Source: Bradyrhizobium ivorense (GTDB lineage: Bacteria > Pseudomonadota > Alphaproteobacteria > Rhizobiales > Xanthobacteraceae). Taken from it: a stretch of DNA of 64,000 bases. How positions within the stretch are numbered: the stretch's first letter is position 1; every line of letters begins with the position of its first letter. Positions 44,613 through 53,070 of the stretch are shown in pieces. The notes under the pieces are model-generated. The model was not told the DNA's origin, did no database searches, and saw only the letters and a list, made by a program, of their open reading frames with translations. The stretch is taken from the NCBI RefSeq assembly GCF_900696085.1, contig NZ_CAADFC020000033.1:558001-622000 (forward strand). The letters run 5' to 3'. A program made the translations under genes and the position numbers.

Positions 44613-45785
44613 TCAGACGCCCAGCGCCAGGCGTCCGGCGGAGACACGGGTGGAATCGTCCTGCGGGGTGTGGACGCGGCCGCACAGCACGTCGCGATAA
44701 TGCCGCTCCAGTGGATTGGTTCGCGACAGGCCGTGGTTGCTGGTCAGCTGCAAGGCGTCCTCCACCGCTTTGACGGCGTTGTTGGTCACGGTCAGCTTGA
44801 TGATGTTAGACTCGATCGCGGTGAGCTGGAAGCCGTCATCGAAATCGGAGGCAAAGCTCTCGATCAGGCGCGCGTTGATTGCAAGGCGCGCCTCGATACC
44901 GCCGACCACCTCCTGCACCCGCGGCAGGCTCGCCAGCGGTGCGCCGAGATTGGCCGGCACCCGCTCCTGCAGGAAGGTCACCAACCAGTCACGCGCCGCG
45001 CGGGCGACGCCGTCATAGATCGCGGCGACGAAGATCGCGTGCACGGTGCTTTGCGTGAAGTCCGGAACCTTCCAGTCGTCGGGCTTGCGCACGTCGATCT
45101 CGGAATCCAGCGGGAACACCACGTCGTCGAAGACCACGGTGTGGCTGCCGCTGGCGCGCAGCCCGAGATGATCCCACGTCTCCTCGATCCGCGTTCCCGG
45201 CAATCCGGCCGGGACCAGAAACAATCCGACCCGCGTCTCCGCCTCGTCGGTCTTGGCCCAGACCGCGTACCATTTCAGGATCGGCGCGCCGGTCGAATAG
45301 ATCTTCGTGCCGGAGAGCCGCCAGCCGGTCGCGGTGCGCCGCGCAATCGTCGCCGGCAGGCCGCCGCGCGCCGGCGAGCCCAGCTCGGGCTCGACCCGGA
45401 GCGCGTTGATCAGCGCCACGCCCTCGACCGTCTCCTTCGCGAGCTTGCGCGAGAGCCGGCCAGGCCAGCGCGTGCTGCGCGCCATCACCAGGTGCTGGAT
45501 GTAGTGCATCGACAGCACCAGCGCGGTCGACGGATCGGCCTTGCCGATGATGCCGAGCACCCGTGCTGTGTCGCGGGCGCCGGCTCCGATGCCGCCGAGC
45601 GCCGCCGGCACCGTCAGCGCCAGCAGTCCCTCGCGCGACAGATCGGCAAAATTCTCGAACGGGAAGCTGGCGTCGCGGTCGTGCGCCGGCGCGCGCGCGG
45701 CGATGACATCGGCGAGCTTGAGGGCGCGCGCGATGTGCTCCGGCTCGTAGGCCGGCGGCAGCTCCTTGGCTACGGTGATCACCAT
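44613..45785 (-). CDS. Acyl-CoA dehydrogenase-like flavoprotein (SfnB/DszC-type monooxygenase)
   Basis: A 390-residue member of the acyl-CoA dehydrogenase fold. Context in a sulfonate operon points to the SfnB/DszC branch, which uses FMNH2 and oxygen on sulfur compounds rather than oxidising acyl-CoA. Visible are VPAALGGIGAGARDTARVLGIIGKADPSTALVLSMHY, WRLSGTKIYSTGAPILKWYAVWAK and GLRASGSHTVVFDDVVFP. The acyl-CoA catalytic Glu was not identified, in keeping with an oxygenase. ATG 45785 has GGAGGCGAC directly upstream and overlaps the ATPase stop by seven bases. Confidence 0.83.
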   Translation of the reverse strand: MVITVAKELPPAYEPEHIARALKLADVIAARAPAHDRDASFPFENFADLSREGLLALTVPAALGGIGAGARDTARVLGIIGKADPSTALVLSMHYIQHLVMARSTRWPGRLSRKLAKETVEGVALINALRVEPELGSPARGGLPATIARRTATGWRLSGTKIYSTGAPILKWYAVWAKTDEAETRVGLFLVPAGLPGTRIEETWDHLGLRASGSHTVVFDDVVFPLDSEIDVRKPDDWKVPDFTQSTVHAIFVAAIYDGVARAARDWLVTFLQERVPANLGAPLASLPRVQEVVGGIEARLAINARLIESFASDFDDGFQLTAIESNIIKLTVTNNAVKAVEDALQLTSNHGLSRTNPLERHYRDVLCGRVHTPQDDSTRVSAGRLALGV

Positions 45786-46588
45786 GTCGCCTCCAGTCCG
45801 AGCAGGCCGAGGATCTGCTTGCGCAGCTCGGCCAGATATGGATCGCCGCGATGCCGCGGATACGGCCGCTGAACGGCGATATCGGCCTTGATCCGCGCCG
45901 GACGGTCGGAGAGCACGATGACGCGGTTGGCGAGCACCAGCGCCTCCTCGACATCGTGGGTGACCAGCAGCGTGGTAAAGCCCTTGCGCTGCCACAGCGC
46001 CACGATTTCCGACTGCATCGCGATCCTGGTCAATGAGTCGAGCTTGCCGAGCGGCTCGTCGAGCACCAGGATCTTTGGATCGTTGACCAGCGCGCGCGCC
46101 AGCGCCACGCGCTGCGCCATGCCGCCGGAAAGCTGGTGCGGATAGGCATTGCGGAACGAGGACAGGCCGACCAGCTCGATGACATCGTCGACCCGGTGCC
46201 GCTGCGTCTTCAGGATGCCCTGCGCCTCCAGCCCGAGCGCGACATTGTCCCACACCGAGCGCCACGGAAACAGCGTCGGATCCTGGAACACGACGACGCG
46301 CGAGGGATGCGGGCCGGTGATGCGCGCCTCGTCCTCGCGCAGCACGCCAGCGCGCGGCTTCTCCAGCCCGGCGACCAGCCGCAGCAAGGTCGACTTGCCG
46401 CAGCCGGACGGGCCGAGCAAGGCGACGAACTCGCCCGGCGCGATCGCGAGGTTGACGTTATCGAGCACCGACAGATCAGCGCCGTCGATGTCGAAAGCGT
46501 GGCTGACGCCGTCGATATCGAGCTCGGCGCCGACGGCGGGATAGGTGATCGCTTCAGTTGCGGTTTGAGCTGCGGCCTGCGCTACCAT
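45779..46588 (-). CDS. ssuB: Sulfonate-type ABC transporter ATP-binding protein
   Basis: A 269-residue ATPase of the nitrate/sulfonate/taurine class. Walker A is GPSGCGKS, the Q-loop VVFQDPTLFPW, the signature LSGGMAQR, Walker B ILVLDEPLGKLD and the switch His in VTHD. An N-terminal extension of about 25 residues precedes the domain. Its ATG at 46588 overlaps the permease stop by seven bases. The gene drives import through the permease at 46582. The symbol follows the family; taurine or nitrate versions would look alike. Confidence 0.9.
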   Translation of the reverse strand: MVAQAAAQTATEAITYPAVGAELDIDGVSHAFDIDGADLSVLDNVNLAIAPGEFVALLGPSGCGKSTLLRLVAGLEKPRAGVLREDEARITGPHPSRVVVFQDPTLFPWRSVWDNVALGLEAQGILKTQRHRVDDVIELVGLSSFRNAYPHQLSGGMAQRVALARALVNDPKILVLDEPLGKLDSLTRIAMQSEIVALWQRKGFTTLLVTHDVEEALVLANRVIVLSDRPARIKADIAVQRPYPRHRGDPYLAELRKQILGLLGLEATW

Positions 46589-47592
46589 TTGACGACGCCC
46601 TTCTGCCAGACCAGCAAGCGGTCGCGGGTGCGGAACAGCAGCGTGATCGCGCCGGAGCACAGCAGCGACATCACGATCAGCGCGGCGTACATGTTGGCAT
46701 AGGCCGCCCAGCCCTGCGCCCATTGCAGATACCAGCCGAGCCCGGCCTTGACCCCAATCATCTCGGCGACAACAAGCACGGCGAAGGACGAGCCGAGCCC
46801 CATGAACAGGCCGACGAACACATGCGGCAGCGCAGCGGGGATCGCGACCTTCAGCACCAGGAACGACGGCTTTGCGCCGAGCGTGCGCGCGACGTCGTAA
46901 TAGGCGCTGCTCACGCTCGCGACACCGGACCAGGTCAACACCGTGACCGGAAAGCCGGTGGCGAGCGCGATCAGGAAGGTCGAGGCGCTCCAGCTCGACG
47001 GAAAGGTGAAGAACGCGATCGGCAGCCAGGCGGTGGCCGGCAGCGGGCCGATGAAGCGCAGCACCGGATGCACCCAGTAGCCGACCTTCTGCGACCAGCC
47101 GATCGAGACGCCCGTGACGAAGCCAATTGTCGCGCCGATGATGTAGCCGCCGAGCTGCAGCTTCACCGAGGCGAATACGCTGTCGAGCAGCTTTGGCAGG
47201 TCGTCGGTATAGACCTCGAGGATCGCCTGCGGCGGCGGGAAGAACGGCAGCGGCAGCCAGGCGAGTTTTGCGGTGGCGAGCTCCCACAGCGTGACGAAGG
47301 CGCCGAACGCGACCAGCCACGGCGCCCGCTTGCGCAGCGCCTCGCCGGCGCCGCCGAGATAATCCGCGCTGACCGTGCCGAACAGGATGAAAGCGGCGAT
47401 CACGATCGCGCCGATGCCGAGCGACTCGGTCCGCGACCAGTCGCCGACGTCGGGCCAGTACAGACATGACAGCCCGAAGGCGAGCCAGGCCAGGCTCGCG
47501 GCGAGACCCACACCGTAGCTGCCGTGGCGCAAATTGATGAACGACGCCGCTGTGCGCGGCGCCGTCGTGTCAGACACTGAATACGTCGACAT
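46582..47592 (-). CDS. ssuC: Sulfonate-type ABC transporter permease
   Basis: A 336-residue inner-membrane permease. After an N-terminal tail, two extra hydrophobic segments (about 30-75) come before the usual six helices, making it longer than E. coli SsuC (about 263). The permease core shows LQLGGYIIGATIGFVTGVSIGWSQ and the EAA-loop YYDVARTLGAKPSFLVLKVAIPAALPHVFVGL. Its start overlaps the receptor gene stop by 23 bases, so it is translated with that gene. Confidence 0.9.
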   Translation of the reverse strand: MSTYSVSDTTAPRTAASFINLRHGSYGVGLAASLAWLAFGLSCLYWPDVGDWSRTESLGIGAIVIAAFILFGTVSADYLGGAGEALRKRAPWLVAFGAFVTLWELATAKLAWLPLPFFPPPQAILEVYTDDLPKLLDSVFASVKLQLGGYIIGATIGFVTGVSIGWSQKVGYWVHPVLRFIGPLPATAWLPIAFFTFPSSWSASTFLIALATGFPVTVLTWSGVASVSSAYYDVARTLGAKPSFLVLKVAIPAALPHVFVGLFMGLGSSFAVLVVAEMIGVKAGLGWYLQWAQGWAAYANMYAALIVMSLLCSGAITLLFRTRDRLLVWQKGVVKW

Positions 47593-48664
47593 AGATCCGC
47601 TCCGCGAATTTGGCCGTGTCGGTGCTCGCCTTGAACACCTGGACCGATTTCAAATCGTCGGCGTAGCCCTTCAGCTCGCTCTTGAGCACGGCGCCGGTCG
47701 GGTGATGGTGATGGGTGTGGTAACGCGCCATCGCCTCGAGGTCGGCGAGGCTCGCCGCCTTCGGCGCGTAGGGCTGGAACGATTTTGCCGCCTTGTCCGG
47801 ATTCTGCGACGTGAACATCGCGGCATCGAGCAGCGCCTGGGTGACCGCGCGCGCAACAAGCGGCTCCTCGCGTACCAAACTGCCACGCAGGCCGACGATG
47901 CAGCAGCTCTTGTCGCGATACTCGCCGTCGAGATTGGAGGCGACCTCCTTGTACTGGGGATCCTTGAGCCAGAGATAGGCCAGCGGATCCGACGACAGGA
48001 AGGCCTGCACCTCGCCCTTCTCGACCGCGACGTTGAGCAGGTTGCCGGGATAGGCGCGCCAGTCGACATCCCTGAGCGGATCGATGCCGAGCTTGGACAG
48101 CTGGATCGAGAAGAAGTTCTTGTCGGGCCCGGCGAGATCGCCGACCGCGACGATCTTGCCCTTGAGGTCGGCGAGCTTGCCGACGCCGGAATTGGTCCGC
48201 GTCAGCACCCGCATGCAGCCGCCATGGGTGCCGGCGGCGATCTTGACGTCAAAGCCCTGCTCCAGCGGTTTGAGCCAGCGCAGCGCCATGCCGAGGCCGG
48301 CGTCGCTCTTGCCGGTGGCGATCGCCTCCAGCAGTTGATCGGTCGAGCCAGAATAGTTGACCAGCTCGACGTCGAGGTTCTGCTTCTGGAAGAAGCCGTG
48401 ATCGATTGCGACCGGCAGCGGCGCAAGGCAGACCGCGCCCGCATTCCACGACAGTTTCAGCTTGCGCGGTGCGCCGGTCAGCGGCGGCGCGTCGGAGGCG
48501 GTCTTGCAGATCGGGAATTCCGAGAAGTCGATCGCCGGCGCGATCGGACGCGGGGTGAAGGCCTGCGCGCCGTAAGCCCCGATCGGCGCGGCAAACGCCG
48601 CGGCGGCGCCCGCACGCAATAATGCGCGGCGATCCATCACCGTCTTCTTGTTGTCGACAGACAT
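47570..48664 (-). CDS. Sulfonate/nitrate-type ABC substrate-binding protein (Tat-like signal)
   Basis: A 364-residue receptor, first gene of the sulfonate operon. The N-terminus MDRRALLRAGAAAAFAAPIGAYGAQA has a twin-arginine-like RR pair and a hydrophobic stretch, suggesting Tat export. The mature domain contains LKLSWNAGAVCLAPLPVAIDHGFFQKQNLDVELVNYSG and a C-rich CCIVGLRGSL. ATG 48664 was chosen over GTG 48670 because AGGAG lies five to six bases before it. The HHHHPTG segment near residue 320 is unusual and might bind metal. Confidence 0.88.
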   Translation of the reverse strand: MSVDNKKTVMDRRALLRAGAAAAFAAPIGAYGAQAFTPRPIAPAIDFSEFPICKTASDAPPLTGAPRKLKLSWNAGAVCLAPLPVAIDHGFFQKQNLDVELVNYSGSTDQLLEAIATGKSDAGLGMALRWLKPLEQGFDVKIAAGTHGGCMRVLTRTNSGVGKLADLKGKIVAVGDLAGPDKNFFSIQLSKLGIDPLRDVDWRAYPGNLLNVAVEKGEVQAFLSSDPLAYLWLKDPQYKEVASNLDGEYRDKSCCIVGLRGSLVREEPLVARAVTQALLDAAMFTSQNPDKAAKSFQPYAPKAASLADLEAMARYHTHHHHPTGAVLKSELKGYADDLKSVQVFKASTDTAKFAERIYVDVFSV

Positions 48665-49120
48665 GTTCACTCCTGCATTTCGGCACGCGCGCCGAACGTC
48701 TCCGCCTGCGCGCGCCGCCGTCCAAAGCTCATGTTCCAGAAAAAGCGGATTTCTCCGGCGCTATTGCACCAAGCAACGCGCAAATGATGCGGCGCGGCAG
48801 GTTCATCGTCAATGAAATGGAATTTCGAATGTTGTCGGCGCGACAGCGTTTCTCACCACGAACACATCGCGCGACGATGAAAGGATTTTTGCCGATGTCA
48901 GCGCGCAGACTCGCGACGCAGCGGTTGTCGTTGCATCAAATCTGAGCGCTCTGCGGTCGTCCGCATCAGGTCTTCTACAAACGCTACGTCGGACGAGATC
49001 GTCGTTGCTCGCCGGCACGGCAATACAGTTTTCCGTTTCGTTGACGGCGAACCGTTTGCTCATCAACCTGATCGGACGCTGACGCGCTTGTTGCCGGGCA
49101 GCGAATGAATCAGAAAGAAA
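48665..49120. other. Divergent intergenic region of the sulfonate operon
   Basis: A 456-bp gap, visibly less GC-rich than its surroundings, between two divergent receptor genes. It must contain both promoters. I saw no palindrome, repeat family or convincing ORF in it; short open frames across it lack ribosome binding sites. Confidence 0.4.
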
Positions 49121-50113
49121 ATGGACATGCGCAAACTCGCCCGCTCGGGCTCCTCCCATTCCCTCACCCGCCGCACCACGGCCGTGCTGATCGCGGCCGC
49201 GATCGCGCTGTCGACGTCTGTCGCAGCGTTGGCGGCTGACGCCGTCGTGCTGAAGGTCGGCGACCAGAAGGGCGGCAACCGCTCGCTGCTCGAGATCTCC
49301 GGCCTCGCCAAGGATCTGCCCTACAAGATCGAATGGTCGGAATTCCCCGCGGCGGCGCCGATCCTCGAGGCGCTCAACGCCGGCGCGCTCGACGTCGGCT
49401 ATACCGGCGATCTCGCCTTCCTCTCGGTCTACGCCGCCGGCGCGCCGATCAAGGCGGTCGGCGGCACCCGCGCCGACCCGAAGACGCAGGCGATCCTGGT
49501 GCGAGCGGATTCGCCGATCAAGTCGGCGGCCGACCTGAAGGGCAAGCGGCTCGCCGGCACCCGCGGCGGCTGGGGCCAGTTCCTGATCGACGCGACGCTG
49601 GAGAAGGCCGGCAACAAGATCGAGGACGCGGCCTTCGCGCCGCTCGGCCCGGTCGACGCCAAGATCGCGCTCGTTGCCGGCTCGATCGACGGCTGGGCGG
49701 TGTGGGAGCCCTACGTTTCCTACGCGACGCTGAAGGACAAGGCGCGCATCGTCGCCGACGGCGAGGGCCTGACGCCGACTGTCACCTTCATCGTCGCCTC
49801 CGACAACGCAATCGCGACCAAGCGCGCGGCGGTGCAGGATCTGGTGCAGCGGCTCAACAAGGCGCGGCTGTGGTCGCTCGACCATCTCGCCGAGTACGCC
49901 AAGAACACCGCCGAGCTGACAAAACTGCCGGAGGACGTGCTGCTCGCCGCCTACACCGCGCAGAAGACGAGCCCGATTGCGATCGATGAGGCGGTGGTCA
50001 AAGAGGTGCAGGCCGCCTCGGACCGCGCGACGCGCTACGGCATCCTCGGCAAGACGCTGGATGTGAGCAAGGCAGTGCACCGCAGCTTCACGACAGGCGC
50101 GAGCGTGAACTGA
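49121..50113 (+). CDS. Sulfonate/nitrate/taurine-type ABC substrate-binding protein
   Basis: A 330-residue receptor, paralogue of the one at 42554 (shared VGDQKG...PYKIEWxEFxAAAPxLEALxAGAxDxGxxGD). The signal peptide is long (SLTRRTTAVLIAAAIALSTSVAALA-AD, cleavage near 39). It is divergent from the sulfonate operon and has no transporter genes of its own, so it probably shares the SsuBC-like core. A second in-frame ATG six bases on (49127) is a possible start. After its stop come a repeat and two small ORFs. Confidence 0.88.
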   Translation: MDMRKLARSGSSHSLTRRTTAVLIAAAIALSTSVAALAADAVVLKVGDQKGGNRSLLEISGLAKDLPYKIEWSEFPAAAPILEALNAGALDVGYTGDLAFLSVYAAGAPIKAVGGTRADPKTQAILVRADSPIKSAADLKGKRLAGTRGGWGQFLIDATLEKAGNKIEDAAFAPLGPVDAKIALVAGSIDGWAVWEPYVSYATLKDKARIVADGEGLTPTVTFIVASDNAIATKRAAVQDLVQRLNKARLWSLDHLAEYAKNTAELTKLPEDVLLAAYTAQKTSPIAIDEAVVKEVQAASDRATRYGILGKTLDVSKAVHRSFTTGASVN

Positions 50114-50125
50114 CGGCGCGGCCTC

Positions 50126-50262
50126 TAACCTCCCCTTGAAAAGGGGAGGTCGGGCTGCGCGGAACGCGCAGACCGGATTGAGATCCTGCCTCCACGAACA
50201 CCGGCGTTCGCGGAGCGTGACCCCCACCCCACCCTCCCCCTTTCAGGGTGAGGGAGCCAACG
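50126..50262. repeat. Palindromic intergenic repeat, CTCCCC family variant
   Basis: ACCTCCCCttgaaaaGGGGAGGT at 50129-50151 is followed about 75 bases later by CACCCTCCCCCTTTCAGGGTG. The variant differs in the loop (TTGAAAA) from the other copies. It lies after the receptor gene, where it could be a terminator. Confidence 0.6.
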
Positions 50263-50299
50263 AGCGGTGCTCACCTCACCGCGCAACACGGAGACGCCC

Positions 50300-50380
50300 A
50301 TGTCCGGTCCGCTCCATCTTGCCCTGATCGTCGCCGCGCATCTGGCCTGCATGACGCTGCTGGTGATGATTTCGCTCTAG
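50300..50380 (+). CDS. Small 26-residue hydrophobic peptide ORF
   Basis: An ATG with CGGAGACGCCC before it opens a 26-codon frame ending in TAG. The peptide begins MSGPLHLALIV and continues as a near-uninterrupted hydrophobic stretch with HLACM in the middle and LLVMISL at the end, so it would be a single membrane helix. It starts 186 bp after the receptor gene and lies 11 bp before the 97-residue ORF. Conservation cannot be judged here, so this remains a candidate gene. Confidence 0.45.
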   Translation: MSGPLHLALIVAAHLACMTLLVMISL

Positions 50381-50391
50381 GCTCACCCGTC

Positions 50392-50685
50392 ATGGCATAC
50401 GCACAACGATCAGTGTTTGTGGTGGAGACTCGCCAGGCCGCCGCATTCGCGTTCGAGGCGGCGAGCCTGGCGCAGGCGCAGGCGCTGCTCCAGGCACCAT
50501 GGCTCGCCGCTGCGCTTGATGATTTCCTGCGCCGGCGCCGCGCATCTGAATGGTGCGAGCACGCCCGCATCCGCGCCGCCACGACCGCGGAGGCCGCGCT
50601 CTATCGCGGCCTGGCCGACGAGCTTGCCGACGGCTCCGGTCGCTTTCTGGTCGCGGAACTGCCCGACGAGACGAACGAGCCCTAG
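50392..50685 (+). CDS. Hypothetical protein, 97 residues
   Basis: I do not recognise this family. From ATG 50392 the protein is MAYAQRSVFVVETRQAAAFA and continues as Ala-rich helices with an acidic C-terminus (DGSGRFLVAELPDETNEP). No membrane segment or known motif was seen, except a WCEHARIR segment with a Cys-His pair. The ORF extends upstream but only over the small-peptide ORF and the repeat. It is probably cotranscribed with the 26-residue ORF 11 bp before. Confidence 0.55.
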   Translation: MAYAQRSVFVVETRQAAAFAFEAASLAQAQALLQAPWLAAALDDFLRRRRASEWCEHARIRAATTAEAALYRGLADELADGSGRFLVAELPDETNEP

Positions 50686-50740
50686 CGAACTGCATGTGTC
50701 AAGGCTTCGGAACGGACCGCCGCCTTAAGAATGCGATGGT

Positions 50741-51694
50741 TCACTCCGTCTTCCATTCCGCATCGAAGACGTTGATCGCCTTCGGGATCAGCTTGAGGCG
50801 GGTGAAGACGTCGGCGATCTTCTGCTGCTCGGCGAGCACGGCGGCATCCACCCGACGGGCGCCAAGCTCGGCACGGTTGACCGAGCGTTCGATGATGTCG
50901 GCGGGAAGGCCGATCTTCGGGCTGAGCTCGGCGGCGTACTGCTTGCGATTGTCCCTGATCCAGACATCGATCTCGTCGATCGCCGCCAGCACTGTGGTCA
51001 GCACCTTCGGGTTCTCCTCCGCAATCGCGCGCGCGGCGATGTAGAAGGAGACGTTGGCGGCAAGCCCGGTCGCATCCGCGACGCTGCGGGCGCCGAGGCC
51101 AATTTCCGCCGCGGCATAATAGGGATCCCAGATCACCCAGGCATCCACCGCGCCGCGTTCGAACGCCGCCCGCGCATCCGCCGGGGCGAGATAGACCGGC
51201 TCGATATCCTGATAGGTCAGGCCATTGGCCTCCAGCGCGCGCACCAGGAAGTAGTTGACGTTGGATCCCTTGTTCAGCGCGACGCGCTTCTTGCGCAGGT
51301 CAGCAATCGTCTTGATCGGGCTGTCCTTGGGAACGATGATCGCCTCGTTGCGGGGCGAGGCCGGCTCGTATCCGGCGTAAACGATGCTGGCGCCGGCGGC
51401 CTGCGCGAAGATCGGCGGCGCCTCGCCCACCGGGCCGAAATCGGCCGCGCCGATGTTCAGGGATTCGAGCAGTTGCGGACCGGCCTGGAATTCGTTCCAG
51501 CTTACGGTCCAGCCGAGCGGTGCCAGCTTCCGCTCGAGAATGCCGCGCTCCTTGAGAAAGATCAGATTGCCGCCACCCTTCTGGAATGCGACGCGAAACA
51601 CTTTGTCCCTGGCTTGCGCGGATGGCAGCGCGTTCCAGCCTGCGAGCAAGCCGGCGATCGCCAGCGCGAGACCTCGACCCAGCCAATTTCGCAT
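50741..51694 (-). CDS. Aliphatic-sulfonate-type ABC substrate-binding protein
   Basis: A 317-residue receptor closest in layout to SsuA. The signal peptide is LGRGLALAIAGLLAGWNALPSAQA-RD. The body has FRVAFQKGGGNLIFLKERGILERKLAPLGWTVSWNEFQAGPQLLESLNIGAADFGPVGEAPPIFAQAAG, the SsuA pattern. ATG 51694 follows GAAGGGGAAAGCG. It is not joined to a transporter; its only neighbours are the SDR gene (divergent, 162 bp) and the 97-residue ORF (convergent, 55 bp). It may share the SsuBC-like core. Confidence 0.88.
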   Translation of the reverse strand: MRNWLGRGLALAIAGLLAGWNALPSAQARDKVFRVAFQKGGGNLIFLKERGILERKLAPLGWTVSWNEFQAGPQLLESLNIGAADFGPVGEAPPIFAQAAGASIVYAGYEPASPRNEAIIVPKDSPIKTIADLRKKRVALNKGSNVNYFLVRALEANGLTYQDIEPVYLAPADARAAFERGAVDAWVIWDPYYAAAEIGLGARSVADATGLAANVSFYIAARAIAEENPKVLTTVLAAIDEIDVWIRDNRKQYAAELSPKIGLPADIIERSVNRAELGARRVDAAVLAEQQKIADVFTRLKLIPKAINVFDAEWKTE

Positions 51695-51856
51695 GCTCGC
51701 TTTCCCCTTCGAAAGACAGTAAGGATGAGAAAGCGTGTTTGATTTTGCCGATCGCAGCAATTTCAAAGATCGACGGTTTCCGGCTCAAGCGTTTCACGCA
51801 GCATCGGTGCGGAAGAATTTCTTCGCCGCCCGCAACGACAACAGGGAGAGAGAACC

Positions 51857-52636
51857 ATGCAGCTATCGATGAAGGACCGCGTCGCGGTGGTGACCGGCGG
51901 CAGCAAGGGCATCGGGATCGCGGTGGCGCGGCGGTTTGCCGAGTCCGGCGCCAAGGTCGCGATCCTCGCCCGCGGCGCCGCCGATCTCGCGGCCGCGCGC
52001 GAGGCGCTCGCCAAAGACGGGCTCGCGGTGCGCGATTATGTCTGCGACGTCTCCAAGGCGGCCGACATCAAGGCCGCCCACGACAGGATCATCGCCGATT
52101 TCGGCAAGATCGACGTGCTCGTCAACAATGCCGGCACGGCGCGCACGCTGGCGTTCGAGAACATCAGCGACGAGGCCTGGCAGGAGGATTTTGACCTCAA
52201 ACTGTTCGCGGCAATCCGCTTCAGCCGGCTGGTCTGGGGCGGCATGAAGCAGCGCAAATGGGGCCGCATCATCAATGTGCTCAACACCTTCGCCAAGGCG
52301 CCGGCCGGCAATTCGGCGCCGACCTCGGTGTCGCGCGCGGCCGGCATGGCGCTGACCAAGGTGATGGCCAACGAAGGCGGCGAGCACAACATCCTGGTGA
52401 ATGCGCTCTTGGTCGGCCTGATCATGAGCGATCAATGGGTCAAGCGCCACGCCGCCACGGCGCCGAACACGGATTTCGGGGAGTTCGCGAAGGGCCTCGC
52501 CAAGGGCACGCCGCTCGGCCGCATCGGCACGGCGGAAGAATTCGCCAACCTCGCCTGCCTGCTCGCCTCGGAGCAAGGCTCCTACATCACCGGCACCGCC
52601 ATCAATGTCGATGGCGGCCGATCGCCGGTTGTCTGA
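51857..52636 (+). CDS. Short-chain dehydrogenase/reductase
   Basis: A 259-residue classical SDR. The coenzyme motif TGGSKGIG is at 14-21 and NNAG at about 90-93. The usual YxxxK catalytic motif is altered: the region reads NSAPTSVSRAAGMALTKVM, where the expected Tyr is replaced by Val or Ser and Lys by Arg. The ending YITGTAINVDGG is normal. The altered active site could mean an inactive or atypical enzyme. It is divergent from a sulfonate receptor gene and convergent with HU, so the substrate is unknown. Confidence 0.87.
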   Translation: MQLSMKDRVAVVTGGSKGIGIAVARRFAESGAKVAILARGAADLAAAREALAKDGLAVRDYVCDVSKAADIKAAHDRIIADFGKIDVLVNNAGTARTLAFENISDEAWQEDFDLKLFAAIRFSRLVWGGMKQRKWGRIINVLNTFAKAPAGNSAPTSVSRAAGMALTKVMANEGGEHNILVNALLVGLIMSDQWVKRHAATAPNTDFGEFAKGLAKGTPLGRIGTAEEFANLACLLASEQGSYITGTAINVDGGRSPVV

Positions 52637-52664
52637 GCGACGTCACATAGGGTGCGGCTTCCTT

Positions 52665-52695
52665 CACCTCTCCCCGCACGCGGGGAGAGGGAGCC
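52665..52695. repeat. Short CTCTCCCC-type hairpin
   Basis: CACCTCTCCCCgcacGCGGGGAGAGGG is a near-perfect hairpin shortly after the SDR stop. It matches the closing hairpins of the elements at 21381 and 55137. In this convergent gap it may end the SDR transcript. Confidence 0.6.
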
Positions 52696-52739
52696 CGCCC
52701 AGCTTGCGATGTGACCACGCAAGTCGTCGCTCAAAAGCA

Positions 52740-52765
52740 AAAGGCCTCCGTCACCGGAGGCCTTT
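52740..52765 (-). terminator. Rho-independent terminator of the HU gene
   Basis: An 11-bp perfect stem AAAGGCCTCCG/CGGAGGCCTTT with the 4-nt loop TCAC lies five bases after the HU stop codon. On the minus strand it is followed by TTTTGCTTTTG, a T-rich tail. It is the clearest intrinsic terminator in the window. Confidence 0.85.
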
Positions 52766-52770
52766 CGATC

Positions 52771-53070
52771 TTAAACCGCGTCCTTGGCGGCCTTGACCGG
52801 CCGGGCGCGGACGATCTTCCGGGCCGGCTTGGCCTTGAACATCATCTCTTCGCCCGTGAAGGGGTTGGTGCCCTTGCGCGCCTTGGTCGCAGGCTTCTTG
52901 ACCACGACGAACTTGGCGAAGCCGGGGACGAGGAACACCCCGCTCTTCTTCAGCTCCTTGTGGCCGACATCGACCAGTGAGTCCAAGACGTTCTTGACGT
53001 CGCGCTTGGAAAGTTCGGTGGTGGTCGCGATCTTCTCGATCACTTGCGACTTCGACAATTGGGTAGCCAT
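52771..53070 (-). CDS. HU-family histone-like DNA-binding protein
   Basis: A 99-residue nucleoid protein that bends DNA as a dimer. The N-terminal helices (SKSQVIEKIATTTELSKRDVKNVLDSLVDVG) are followed by the beta-arm region with ARKGTNPFTGEEMMFKAKPARKIVRARP, which carries the conserved NP in the arm tip. The G-F motif VPGFAKFVVV is also present. A lysine-rich end is typical. It has its own long 5' leader with a hairpin and a strong terminator, so it is a single-gene unit. Confidence 0.93.
   Translation of the reverse strand: MATQLSKSQVIEKIATTTELSKRDVKNVLDSLVDVGHKELKKSGVFLVPGFAKFVVVKKPATKARKGTNPFTGEEMMFKAKPARKIVRARPVKAAKDAV

Noticed and set aside
48622..48945. A 107-codon plus-strand frame in the gap before the receptor at 49121
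   Set aside because: It begins inside the divergent receptor gene, its tail is Arg-rich without a domain and no ribosome site precedes the internal ATGs.
48809..50227. A 472-codon minus-strand frame across the receptor gene at 49121
   Set aside because: It is the antisense of a receptor gene with a signal peptide and family motifs, and its product has shadow-frame composition.
52740..52765. Terminator assigned to the SDR gene on the plus strand
   Set aside because: The plus-strand side lacks a T tract after the stem (CTTTCGATC), whereas the minus-strand side has TTTTGCTTTTG. It belongs to HU, though weak two-way action is possible.
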